A stretch of DNA of 64,000 bases from positions 32,554,489 to 32,618,488 of the forward strand of contig OX246747.1 in NCBI GenBank assembly GCA_945910005.1, read 5' to 3'. Origin of the DNA: Isoperla grammatica (taxonomy: Eukaryota > Arthropoda > Insecta > Plecoptera > Perlodidae). Below the pieces are notes generated by a model, which did not search any database, was not told the DNA's origin, and saw only the letters and a program-made list of their open reading frames with translations. Below, one piece after another: positions 55,281-64,000 of this stretch (position 1 is its first letter; every line of letters starts with the position of its first letter). Both the position numbers and the translations under genes were made by a program.

Positions 55281-57372
55281 TAAACAAAATATAAATAAAT
55301 AAATAGCTAAAGTAATAAATAAATAATGAAATAAATAAATACGTAAATTAATTATATAATTAAATACAGTTTTCACTTCGTACATCCCCTTTTAACATTA
55401 CGCAACGTTTGCAATCTATTATTAAATTTAAACCACCTCAATACCGCCCGGTTTTAACATAAAGAAAGACAGCAGTGGCCATGGATATCTCTTCACATTA
55501 CACCCAAGTACATCACAGACAGACGCAACCAGCACTGTAGCTTCTGCTCGAAATGTCACGTAGCATCATTCAACCCAGAGAGCAGACATGACGAGCTTAC
55601 TAAACACTCTAGTAGTGTGTGCCAAGTTTACACAGTCGGGCACACTTGCACTGGCGCGAGCCTAACAATAGAACACAGTTAGTGTCCCTTTTTCTGTCTC
55701 ATTACGACGATTGTTCACAGGCCAAATGGTGGTGCATTTTATGTTCTATACAGTACAATGACAGATATTGTTTTAGGTGGTGTCCAGGGTATAGGAATGT
55801 TTAAATTTGTCTTGCGTTGCGATGTGTTGTAAATTGTGCTGCAAAATCTATACAGCGCGGTACTTTCTATAGAGAAATATTATTGGGTGAAATTTCACAA
55901 TATTTGATACGACAAATATACTTAAAAGGTTTAAAAACAAGCGTTAGAGAAATTGAGAGAAAAATAAAAAAGAACTTTACACAAGAAACCAAATACCAAC
56001 ATATAAACTTTGGCCCAGGCCAAGCTTAGAACGCCGCAGGGCATTTGTTTCACTGCATTTATAATAAACTTTTAGTACAGCCCGAGTGCGACCGCAGATT
56101 TCTTAAATTTTTTAGATCCGATCTGTCAAAAAGTAATCAAATATAATCGTTTGTTTGTTGTGTGGACGCAGCTATTATTTGACTACATGTTGTGTTTCCA
56201 AGAAATGTGCGCATGGTGGAACTTCTGTTATGCTTTCCGGTAATGAATTCCGGGATGATGTCTTATGTTTGTGCTAGCCAGGTAGTGGGGGTGTACATCA
56301 TTCGTGAAATGCCAAGATCGACCAAAGATCGACTGATTTTCTTGTTCTCAACTAAGCCACGGACTCACTGTAGCAAAAAGCGTCATCAAAGTATACGATT
56401 GACTATAGACAAACATTGATTGACTAGATTGACTGAGATAAACAGTACATATTCAGTCAGCTCAAGTAATATTTCTTCCATTTCCGTTATTAATCTTCTA
56501 ATTTTTACGTATAGTAGCCGCCAATTTAGTAGAGCGCCGGCTATTTCTTTGTATTTGGTTGAACTGTTATGCGACAACTTGTACCTGTCAATGAATAATA
56601 AAACCTCTCATTACCAATGACACCCTCCAGTGCGCTTCAGTGCTTCGAAGAACGTGCTGGTAATATTACTACCTGCGATGAAAACATTTGGCCATTGGCC
56701 ATACCTGTGAGGTCGATGTTTTTCTCTGTGCAGACGGGTAGTGCAACATTCTACCTGCGGTTGGAATTGCAGCCTTTTGTCCACCTTAAAGTGGAGTTTA
56801 AAGATGCGTATAATGCTTGTACAATAGGGTCGACGAAGCGCTCTACTAAATTGGCGGCTACTATACGAACTTATTGGCTATTAGCTTCCGTTTGCCTCTG
56901 CAAATTATCCGCTTCGTTAGACCCTACAGATATAATATTGGATCCAGAGTCAAGTGTCTGTGAATCTCGAACCAATAAGCCGGACTGAACGAAAACGTTT
57001 CGTTAGCTCAAATTGGAAATAAACTACAAGAAAAAGAAGACACAAGACGAAGAATAAAAATAAAAATAAGAAGTTCGACAAATTGAGCCCGTTTGCTTTC
57101 TATAGAGTCTATTCAGTTATCCATGTGAGATTTTATGACTGCAACTACTCGTAATAGAACTGAGAAGTCTTGAAGCATATAGAATGATACGAGGTGATTG
57201 AAAACTCGGTGCTGGGCAGTTGAAATTTACTATAATAAATACATATTTTAAATTTTATAAACGTAGGTTTTGTAGCTACATTTTGTCCCCGTTAAAATGG
57301 TTATCTCAGGATATCAAATTGTAAAATGAAAACAACCTCCAAAAAAATAAAACCTACTCACTCCATGTAAAT
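55281..57372. other. non-coding stretch with one inverted repeat
   Basis: Frames of 70 codons (55817-56029) and 123 codons (56617-56988) have no recognisable domain. The second overlaps an inverted repeat. I see no gene here. Confidence 0.45.
56495..56880. mobile_element. inverted repeat with 34-bp arms
   Basis: CGTATAGTAGCCGCCAATTT and AGTAGAGCGC (56509-56538) are mirrored by GCGCTCTACTAAATTGGCGG and CTACTATACG (56838-56867). The loop of about 300 bp contains no known sequence. Confidence 0.65.
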
Positions 57373-58017
57373 TCTGTCCGCTCATAGTAGAAACGAAAAG
57401 TTTAGAGCTATTTGATTGATATTTGGGCTTTACGTCTCATTTTTTGCAACTTGGCTAATGACCCATGTTTGTGTATGGAACCATTATAATCGGCTTGGAA
57501 ACCAAGATTTACCAGAAAAACACGGTTGCCAATTTTATAATGATGGAAGTCGAAAGAATGACACCCTTTGAAAGAAAAATTATTGCAAGGAAATGCCAAC
57601 AACGCGCTACCTGTTGGCCCTTTAAACCCTATTTTACGGTCTATTTTAGACAAACGTTGGTCGTTAGCTCTAAACGTTTCGTTTCCACTATGAGCGGAAA
57701 GTTTTAAAAATGGCCAAAACATCTTTTGTAAAGTCTGTCCGCTCATAGTAGAAACGAAACATTTAGAGCAAATGACCAATATTTGTCTAATATACCGTAA
57801 AATAGGGTTTAAAGGGCCAACAGGTAGCGCGCTGTTGTCATTTCATTGCAATAGTTTTTCATTCAAAGGGTGACATTCTTTCGACTTCCATCATTAAAAA
57901 ATTGGCACCCCTGTTTTTCTAGTAAATCTTGGTTTAAAAGCCGATTATAATGGTTCAATACACAACCATGGGCCATTAGCTCTAAACGTTTCGTTTCTAC
58001 TATGAGCAGACAGACTT
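57373..58017. mobile_element. two family T MITEs in opposite orientation
   Basis: 57373-57702 and 57733-58017 each have ends TCTGTCCGCTCATAGTAGAA and ACGAAAyGTTTAGAGC. The two interiors are reverse complements (CCATTATAATCGGCTTGGAA, CCCTTTGAAAGAAAAATTAT), so the pair forms one long hairpin. The left copy also holds a 45-bp SINE tail piece (57414-57458) absent from the right copy. Confidence 0.85.
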
Positions 58018-58050
58018 TATAAAGTAAACAGTAACTATTGCTGTGGCACC

Positions 58051-58330
58051 AAAGGTCTCTCACACCAAGAAGTAAGATAGTGTCAGGGAAGTCAGGACCA
58101 CCCACAATTAGTTTCCAACTTAACAAGTGCAAATCACTAACGTTTTCCCGATTATCTAAGTTTTTTACGGTAACGTACAAGAAAACGTGCAAGCAGGTTT
58201 CCGTCAAAAAACTTAACGCAACCAAATTGTACTAGATAATTGGGAAAAACGTCAGTGATTCGCGCTTGTTTGGTTGGAAACTAAATGTGGGCGATCCTGA
58301 TACTACCTTATTTCTTGCTGTGTGAGACCT
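58051..58330. mobile_element. foldback MITE family S, copy 2
   Basis: AAGGTCTCTCACACCAAGAA at the left and GCTGTGTGAGACCT at the right, with the same inner arms as 53974-54277. One arm has lost about 20 bp near TTATCTAAGTTTTTTACGG. Confidence 0.85.
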
Positions 58331-58616
58331 ATACCTGTGGCCAACGCAATCAATGCCTGTTCCTCCGAAGCGTCTCCTCTTATCGTGTGTCCTACGACCC
58401 AGTCGACCGTGTACTCTTAAGCCATTAATTGTACCGGCGCGGCGGTTACAATGTTGATAGAAGCGACAATCTACACTATATTGCATCAAACTATTGCTTT
58501 ATCTTCAATGTACAGAAGTACTTCAAGGTTATGCGTGGTCATCGCACTTGTTAACAACATTACACACCACTTGTTTGGTTAGTCAATGTGTACTCGGTAA
58601 TACTACAGAGCCAACG

Positions 58617-58684
58617 GTTTAGCCGCGGTCGCTCAGCCGGTTCCCATACGAACACCGAAATTAAGCAACACCCGTACCAAAGAG
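58617..58684 (+). mobile_element. 5S rRNA-like fragment (SINE head)
   Basis: AGCCAACGGTTTAGCCGCGG, then GCCGGTTCCCATACGAACAC and CGAAATTAAGCAACACCCG. The last part matches the conserved 5S rRNA segment CCGGTTCTCGTCCGATCACC, then GAAGTTAAGCAAC, with substitutions. The first part equals the head of the SINE at 17381-17758. It stops where the 60-bp satellite begins, so it is a truncated SINE head or a 5S-linked spacer. Confidence 0.72.
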
Positions 58685-59237
58685 TTTGAATCGTGTACAA
58701 ATCTCTGCTAAAGAACTCGAACTATACATCCGTTCCAAAGAGCTCGAATCATGTAAACACATCTCGTTCCAAAGTGTTTGAATCATGTACAAATCTCTGC
58801 CAAAGAACTCAAACTATACATCCGTTCCAAGGAGCTCGAATCATGTAAACACATCTCTGCCAAAGGGCTCAAACTATACATCCGTTCCAAAGAGCTCGAA
58901 TCATGTAAACACATCTCTGCCAAAGAGCTCGAAATATACATCCGTTCCAAAGAGCTCGAACCATGTATACACATCTCTGCCAAAGAACTCGAACTATAGA
59001 ACCGTTCCAAAGAGCTCGAACCATGTTTACACATCTCTGCCAAAGAGCTCTAACTATACATCCGTTCCAAAGAGCTCGAACCATGTTTACACATCTCTGC
59101 CAAAGAACTCGAACTATACATCCGTTCCAAAGAGCTCGAACCATGTATAGACATCTCTGCCAAAGAGCTCAAACTATACACCCGTTCCAAAGAGCTCGAA
59201 CCATGTAAACACATCTCTACCAAAGAACTCGAACTAT
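58685..59237 (+). repeat. 60-bp satellite, left block
   Basis: About nine units of exactly 60 bp. Each consists of two related 30-bp halves: CTGCCAAAGAACTCGAACTA + TACATCCGTT, and CCAAAGAGCTCGAACCATGT + ATACACATCT. The first two units are more diverged. It ends at the 3.56-kb element and resumes at 62801. Confidence 0.95.
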
Positions 59238-62200
59238 TACCCCGGTAATATAGAAGCTGAAATAGGCTTGACCCGGAATTAATTGGTACAGAATTTTTTT
59301 TTATCAGAAGTTGTTTGTTATGTACACCTACATGTTCCGAAGAAAGTTTACCGCCGTCCGACCCCCCTAATTAACGTTATTAATTAAATTGCTAAAATTA
59401 ATTAATGCTTATATAATCGTTATTTTCAAAGATTTTTCGGATATTGTATAATTAATACATTAAGTAAGGCCTTTTGTAATAAGAACAACATTTAAAACCT
59501 GTATATAGATATTTCGGCAAGCATTAATTAATTAATATCAATATAATAACATTTTTAATAAAATGGTTCCCGTGTATAATTGGTATAATGGAATATATAG
59601 TTGATAGTTGCAAATACATAAGTAAACACATATGAAACTACTGTAGGAAGTTTACCGAAATAAAAGTAATATTCGTTTGATAAATCAGCATAATTAATGA
59701 ATACATTAATTACCGATTGTTTAAAAGGAATACATATTTGAATGTATGCATTATGGGTATCAAAAGAAAGCTGCCGATCCGTGGGTTTTAATATCGGTAT
59801 CTCCTGGTGAATTTAAAACAAAAAAACTAAATTTTTCTTGGGGGGGGGGGGGGGGGATGCAGATATTTCGTCAAACGTATGAAATAAAAGCTAATACCTT
59901 GTTTTTAGGAAAAGTACCTTAACAGCACGATTAAAAAAATGTACCCTAGTGCTTGGCCTATATATTCGGGTGGAGGGCGGTTGGGGGTGGTGGAGGGGGC
60001 GGGGGGTTAATAAAACAGGCACTTTATGAACCCATTTTAGATGTGATCTAACCAATGATGAAAGTGTGCCACAGCGCCGTACTGGTACTTATTTGAATAC
60101 CAGTTCTTTCTTACTTTTTATGTATACACATCACATTCTAGCAATGACTAACTTGTTTCGTATGTTTTAAAATACCAGATATAAATAACATTTCAAAATA
60201 TAGTCAAATAGACCCGATATGAAATAAACTCAAATTTAGCTAAACGAACAAGTATCACTGACACACTTCAACAACAGAACAGTAATTTGCGTTAAAACAG
60301 TAATATAATAAGTCGAAAAAAACAAGATTACTCCGTCCATGGAAAACATGTTTAGTAAGATTTAATTTTAATAAGTCTTTAAAATGTTTGCTGAACACTA
60401 AAAATTTCACCTTATTGTCTCTTTAAACCTCTTGTAATTGGGTGAAAGGTGGAGGGGAAAAGATCATTGAGCTACAGCCCTTCTTTCTCACCACTCTCAT
60501 CACTGGATCTGGCACCAATTGATGTGACGTCATAAATATGAGGTCCGGTTTCTCCGATACAAAACTTATGGCCCGTCTACCAAGATATAACAAAATTTGT
60601 GATGTCATTACTGCGGAATTTCTCAATGAACAGTATAACACAAAGATTTTACCCGTAATACCAAACAAACTTTAACGTTTAGATAAACATATAATAAGAC
60701 TTACATTTTTATGCAATTCATACAACAAAGTAAATAAGTTGTTGATATTGATTACCTGGGTATCGAATTCAGTGAGTGCAATTATTTTTGAGCCGTTCAT
60801 TTGTGGAAATACAAAAAAGTCGATCATTTGCTGGTTTTCCAATGACTCTCGCGCGTCTTTCGAGAGTCATCAGAGGCAACACTACCTTCAGGTTATTATA
60901 CTATTTGAGTGTTCCAAGACAAGATCAAAATTTTTCTCTTGTGTATACTGTTTGGAATATAAAGCCCCAACCGCAATTGTCGGTATCGGGATCGCAATCG
61001 CAATTAAGAAATCATAGAAGAGTTAACCTACATGGTTCTTATTGCGCTGTTCACAATAAAATCTTTATGTCGTAATGATTTAGCATAAGAAAATGTACGG
61101 TAACGATCCATCCCGACCCCGATTATGATCACGAATATGAATATGAATACGAGAATATGGAATATGAAAAAATAAATAACAATTGCTTTGTATTTAATGG
61201 AGGGCATTGACTGCATCGTTTATACATTGGTCTAGAGACAAATCTTATGAAGAGCTGCTATGCAATATGCATGCTTAGTACATCAAAAGCAAATACTCAA
61301 ATACCACTGTAGTAGTTGATGGTGATTATAATGGGCTATCAACAACAGCAAAGTTAAAAAAAAACATTTTAATCGGAGTGGCATGGTTATAAACGCCCTA
61401 CAATCCAGTTGAACCAAACATGACTGCTGCTTGAGCAGCAAAAATAATTTTCTCACCAACCCAATCAAGTGGCCATATTATTGGTGTGTAATTAACAAAT
61501 CAAGATTCACTGAGCTTCCTACATCGGGTCAAGACAATAACCTATCATAACAGTACTTCAAGCAAAAGATGATGCCGCACGTAGTCAGCTAACCATGAGA
61601 ATTATACCATCATTGCCTGGTGAATCACTGCAAAGTGAATCTTGGTAGACGGGCCTAGAATTTTGTATCGGATTATATTATTGGCGGTGTTTAACGACGT
61701 ACTCGACCTCTTAGGTCATATGACGTCTTCCGAATCAGGTCCATCTACATCGCGTCCGCGAGGTGGTCAATCGTCATAAAGGGAGTCCAGCAAGGGAGGG
61801 CAGGGACAAGTGGGAGAATAAATCATCAGTGGGATAGTGGGGGTGAGGGAATATCACTGGGTCTCCTTTCGTCACCTCTTACGACCAGCAGGGTCACTCT
61901 GGGCTTATTCTAACCCAAGTCGTGATAGGTCTTTTGTATCGGAGTAATCGAATCTCATATCTATGAAGTCACATCAATTAAATTGGGTAAACATTAAAAC
62001 ATTAAAATTGAATTTACAAGGCGCTCTTTTACTTAACCCTCCCCCCCCCCCACCCCCTCCTCACAATATATTAGCCAAGTACTAGGGCACATTTTCTTTT
62101 ATCGCCTTGTTAAAGTACTTTTCCTAAAAACGACGTATTAATATCTTTCGATTGATACGTTTAACGAAACACCTGCATTTCCCCCCCCCCCCCCCCACCA

Positions 62201-62800
62201 CCCTCCGTCCCCTAGGAATTTTTTTTTTTTTTTTTACTTCTCCCGGAGATACCGATAATAAAACGCACGTAACGGCAGCTTTCTTTTGATACCCATAATG
62301 CATACATTCAAATATGTATTCCTTTTAAACATCGGTAATTAATGTATTCATTAATTATGCTGATTTATCATACGAATATTACTTTTATTTCGGTAAACTT
62401 TCTACAGTAGTTTCATATGTAAATACTTATGTATTTTCAGCTATCAACTATGTATTTTATAATACCAATTATACACGGGAACCATTTTATTAAAAATGTT
62501 ATTATATTGATATTAATTAATTAATGCTGGCCGAATTATCTATATACAGGTTTTGAATGTTGTTCTTATTACAAAAGGCGTTACTTAATGTATTTAATAT
62601 ACAATATCAGAAAAATCTTTGAAAATAACGATTATATAAGCATTAATTAATTTTAGCAAATAAATTAATTACGTTAATTAGGGGGGTCAGACGGCGGTAA
62701 ACTTTCTTCAGAATATGGAGGTATACATAGCCTACAACTTCTGATAAAAAAAAATTCTGTACCAATTAATTCCGGGTAAAATTGCTATTTGACCGGGGTA
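59238..62800. mobile_element. 3.56-kb element with TIRs of about 770 bp
   Basis: Left terminus TACCCCGGT and right terminus ACCGGGGTA. The inverted repeats run to about 60013 on the left and from about 62034 on the right. Matching blocks include ACCCGGAATTAATTGGTACA, CCCGTGTATAATTGG, TTTGAATGTATGCATTATGG and the poly-G/poly-C tracts. TAT lies outside both ends (59235-59237 and 62801-62803). The uninterrupted satellite reads GAACTATACATCC, so this looks like a 3-bp target duplication (a 2-bp TA reading is possible). The 2-kb centre has no transposase frame. It holds a second, inner inverted repeat (60500-60590 against 61641-62000) and a SINE. Probably a non-autonomous foldback-type DNA transposon of unknown superfamily. 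Confidence 0.88.
61673..61931 (-). mobile_element. near-complete GTCGTTAAAC SINE with 12-bp target duplication
   Basis: TTTTGTATCGGA flanks both sides exactly (61661-61672 and 61932-61943). On the minus strand it runs from ACCTATCACGACTTGGGTTA and GTCGTAAGAGGTGACGAAAG to GACGTCATATGACC and GTCGAGTACGTCGTTAAACA. The block GTTAGAATAnGnCC...GTCGTAAGAGG resembles a common molluscan SINE segment. It splits the inner inverted repeat of the 3.56-kb element and so is younger than that element. Confidence 0.9.
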
Positions 62801-63062
62801 TATACATCCGTTCCAAAGATGCTCGAACCATCTATACACATCTCTGTCAAAGAACTCGAACTATACATCCGTTCCAAAGAGCTCGAACCATGTATACACA
62901 TCTCTGCCAAAGAGCTCGAACTATAGAACCGTTCCAAAGAGCTCGAACCATGTAAACACATCTCTGCCAAAGAGCTCGAACTATACATCCGTTCCAAAGA
63001 GCACCATGTTTACACATCTCTGCCAAAGAACTCGATCTATACATCCGTTCCAAAGAGCTCGC
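62801..63062 (+). repeat. 60-bp satellite, right block
   Basis: About four and a half units in the same orientation as 58685-59237, with a small deletion near 63001. It ends abruptly at GAGCTCGCAGAGATG. Confidence 0.95.
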
Positions 63063-63587
63063 AGAGATGCCAATTCAATAAAATGTCAAACAGCGTTCCA
63101 TTCAAATAGGATACGCACCCACCCATGCGAAGCGGGATTGGATTATGCCGCACGCAGTGTGAAGAGGAATAGAAGAAATACGAGTATATATATATTATAT
63201 ATTCGGAAGAAAATATGTTTTATATATTGTCTATTTTGAGGATGACGTTGCTTGCGTTGAGATGTCACGCATCAAAATCGCGTATATTTATATTTAAATA
63301 TTTATTCAAGAATCATTCTTGTCGTGAATATTATGGTGACTCGACGTCTTCATAAATCCACCTACAAGAGGTTTTCTTGAAAAAAATATCCATTTATGTG
63401 TGTATATATTATATATATATATTATATGGTTTCTTAGATTTTGTCGGTTTGTATGTCTTGAAAAGGGCGACTCTACCACGTCGTCGAAACGTTGACATTT
63501 ATTTTGTGAAAATAAACGTTGGATTGGGTTTACCGTTAAAATGTTTTCGGACTATGTATACATAAAGAAACCAGAAATTAAAAAAAA
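63063..63587. other. AT-rich non-coding stretch
   Basis: TA-rich runs lie near 63186-63205 and 63403-63427. No gene. Confidence 0.5.
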
Positions 63588-63660
63588 CAAGCCCAACTGG
63601 GAATCGAACCCAGGTCTCCCATTTTATTGTCAATATGCTACTACGTATTCTTCCCTTATT
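63588..63660 (-). tRNA. tRNA-like 3-prime half
   Basis: On the minus strand, CTGGG-TTCGATT-CCCAG is a perfect T arm with box B, followed by TTGGGCT and a T8 run like a Pol III stop. No box A or cloverleaf 5-prime half is recognisable, so it is a tRNA relic or SINE head fragment rather than a gene. Confidence 0.35.
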
Positions 63661-63674
63661 ATTTGTACCAACAA

Positions 63675-63807
63675 GCTCCTAATACCAAAGTTATTTGTAG
63701 CAACTAAGCTATTTGGAGGATTTCAAGGGTTTTGATTGGTGGTTGCCATGCAGACAACAAGCTATTTGACGAATAAGTAGTTATTGGGACATTGTAAGAC
63801 TGGACCT
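63675..63807. mobile_element. MITE family Q, copy with damaged left end
   Basis: AAGTTATTTGTAGCAACtAA, GGATTTCAAGGGTTTTGATT, GACGAATAAGTAGTTATTGG and GACATTGTAAGACTGGACCT match 43674-43822. The left terminal repeat is lost. Confidence 0.8.
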
Positions 63808-63814
63808 AATGCCG

Positions 63815-63961
63815 ACATTACACGACTCAATACTTTCGTCAAACGAAAGGCGAATCAAAAACAGTTTGTTAACAAAACTGCAACAATGTAGCTTCTATTA
63901 ATTGATGCTTTTTTGTCCTTGAATTTAATAAGTTTGCCGAAAGTATTGAACCGTGTAATGT
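63815..63961. mobile_element. MITE family F, copy 2
   Basis: 147 bp with inverted ends ACATTACACGACTCAATACT and AAGTATTGAACCGTGTAATG. The interior matches 4122-4306 without its TTAATTAATT expansion. It lies 8 bp after a family Q copy. Confidence 0.85.
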
Positions 63962-64000
63962 GGGTATTATACTTTGTTACCACGTTCCACGACAAGGGTA

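Noticed and set aside
54837..55385. 182-residue minus-strand frame of IHSF repeats
   Set aside because: It is a translation of the GAAT tetramer array. All frames stay open for the same reason.
56617..56988. 123-codon frame starting MTPSSALQ
   Set aside because: No recognisable domain, overlaps an inverted repeat and has no second copy or splice context.
58783..59208. Frames with NSNYTSVPKSS-type repeats
   Set aside because: A 60-bp satellite has a multiple-of-three period, so frames stay open. Several frames on both strands are equally open.
60739..61075. Overlapping 92- and 99-codon frames in the centre of the long-TIR element
   Set aside because: No transposase motif such as DDE/DDD or a zinc-binding site is visible. 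They are too short to support a coding call.

Overview
The window is eukaryotic, AT-rich and almost entirely non-coding. The repeat content suggests a marine invertebrate, most likely a mollusc. SINE 3-prime ends of the forms GTCGTTAAACAACAAAT and GAGACGTTAAGCCC are, from general knowledge, typical of gastropod and bivalve genomes, and the one host gene has protostome-like residues. The species assignment is an inference.

The only host gene I can support is on the minus strand: a cAMP-specific phosphodiesterase of the PDE4/dunce family. Two exons with good splice sites are visible. One (40029-40130) encodes the end of upstream conserved region 1 (UCR1). The other (19326-19438) encodes the start of UCR2. 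Their reading phases do not join directly, so at least one short exon is missed in the roughly 20.6 kb between them. The catalytic exons would lie beyond position 1, and earlier exons beyond 40.1 kb or outside the window. Much of the window is therefore probably intron.

The rest is a dense mosaic of small mobile elements and tandem repeats. There are about twenty families of short inverted-repeat (MITE-like or foldback) elements, many present two to five times. There is a hAT-type element with a perfect 8-bp target duplication. Several SINE classes are present: one with a 5S rRNA-like head, two with tRNA-like heads, and one with the GTCGTTAAAC tail, some with exact target duplications. Two non-LTR retrotransposon coding remnants are recognisable. 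Microsatellites include (CAAT)n, (AAATG)n, (GAAT)n, (CT)n, (AAT)n and (CAA)n, and long poly-C tracts are frequent.

Layout. 1-9 kb: degenerate repeats and SINE tails. 9.4-10.1 kb: an ACTTAAGT palindrome array followed by an inverted TTAGG array between direct repeats. 11-13 kb: nested foldback elements. 17-20 kb: 5S-like SINE, the UCR2 exon and MITEs. 22-31 kb: tandem repeats, an inverted 1.1-kb element, an intact tRNA-SINE, a LINE remnant and a five-copy satellite. 31.5-32.6 kb: a repeat split by a retroelement insertion. 33-41 kb: foldbacks, microsatellites and the UCR1 exon. 42-54 kb: a repeat patchwork with the hAT element. 54.6-55.3 kb: a large tetranucleotide array. 57.4-63.1 kb: paired inverted elements, a 5S-like fragment and a 60-bp satellite interrupted by a 3.56-kb element with terminal inverted repeats (TIRs) of about 770 bp. 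That last element is the most unusual structure in the window.
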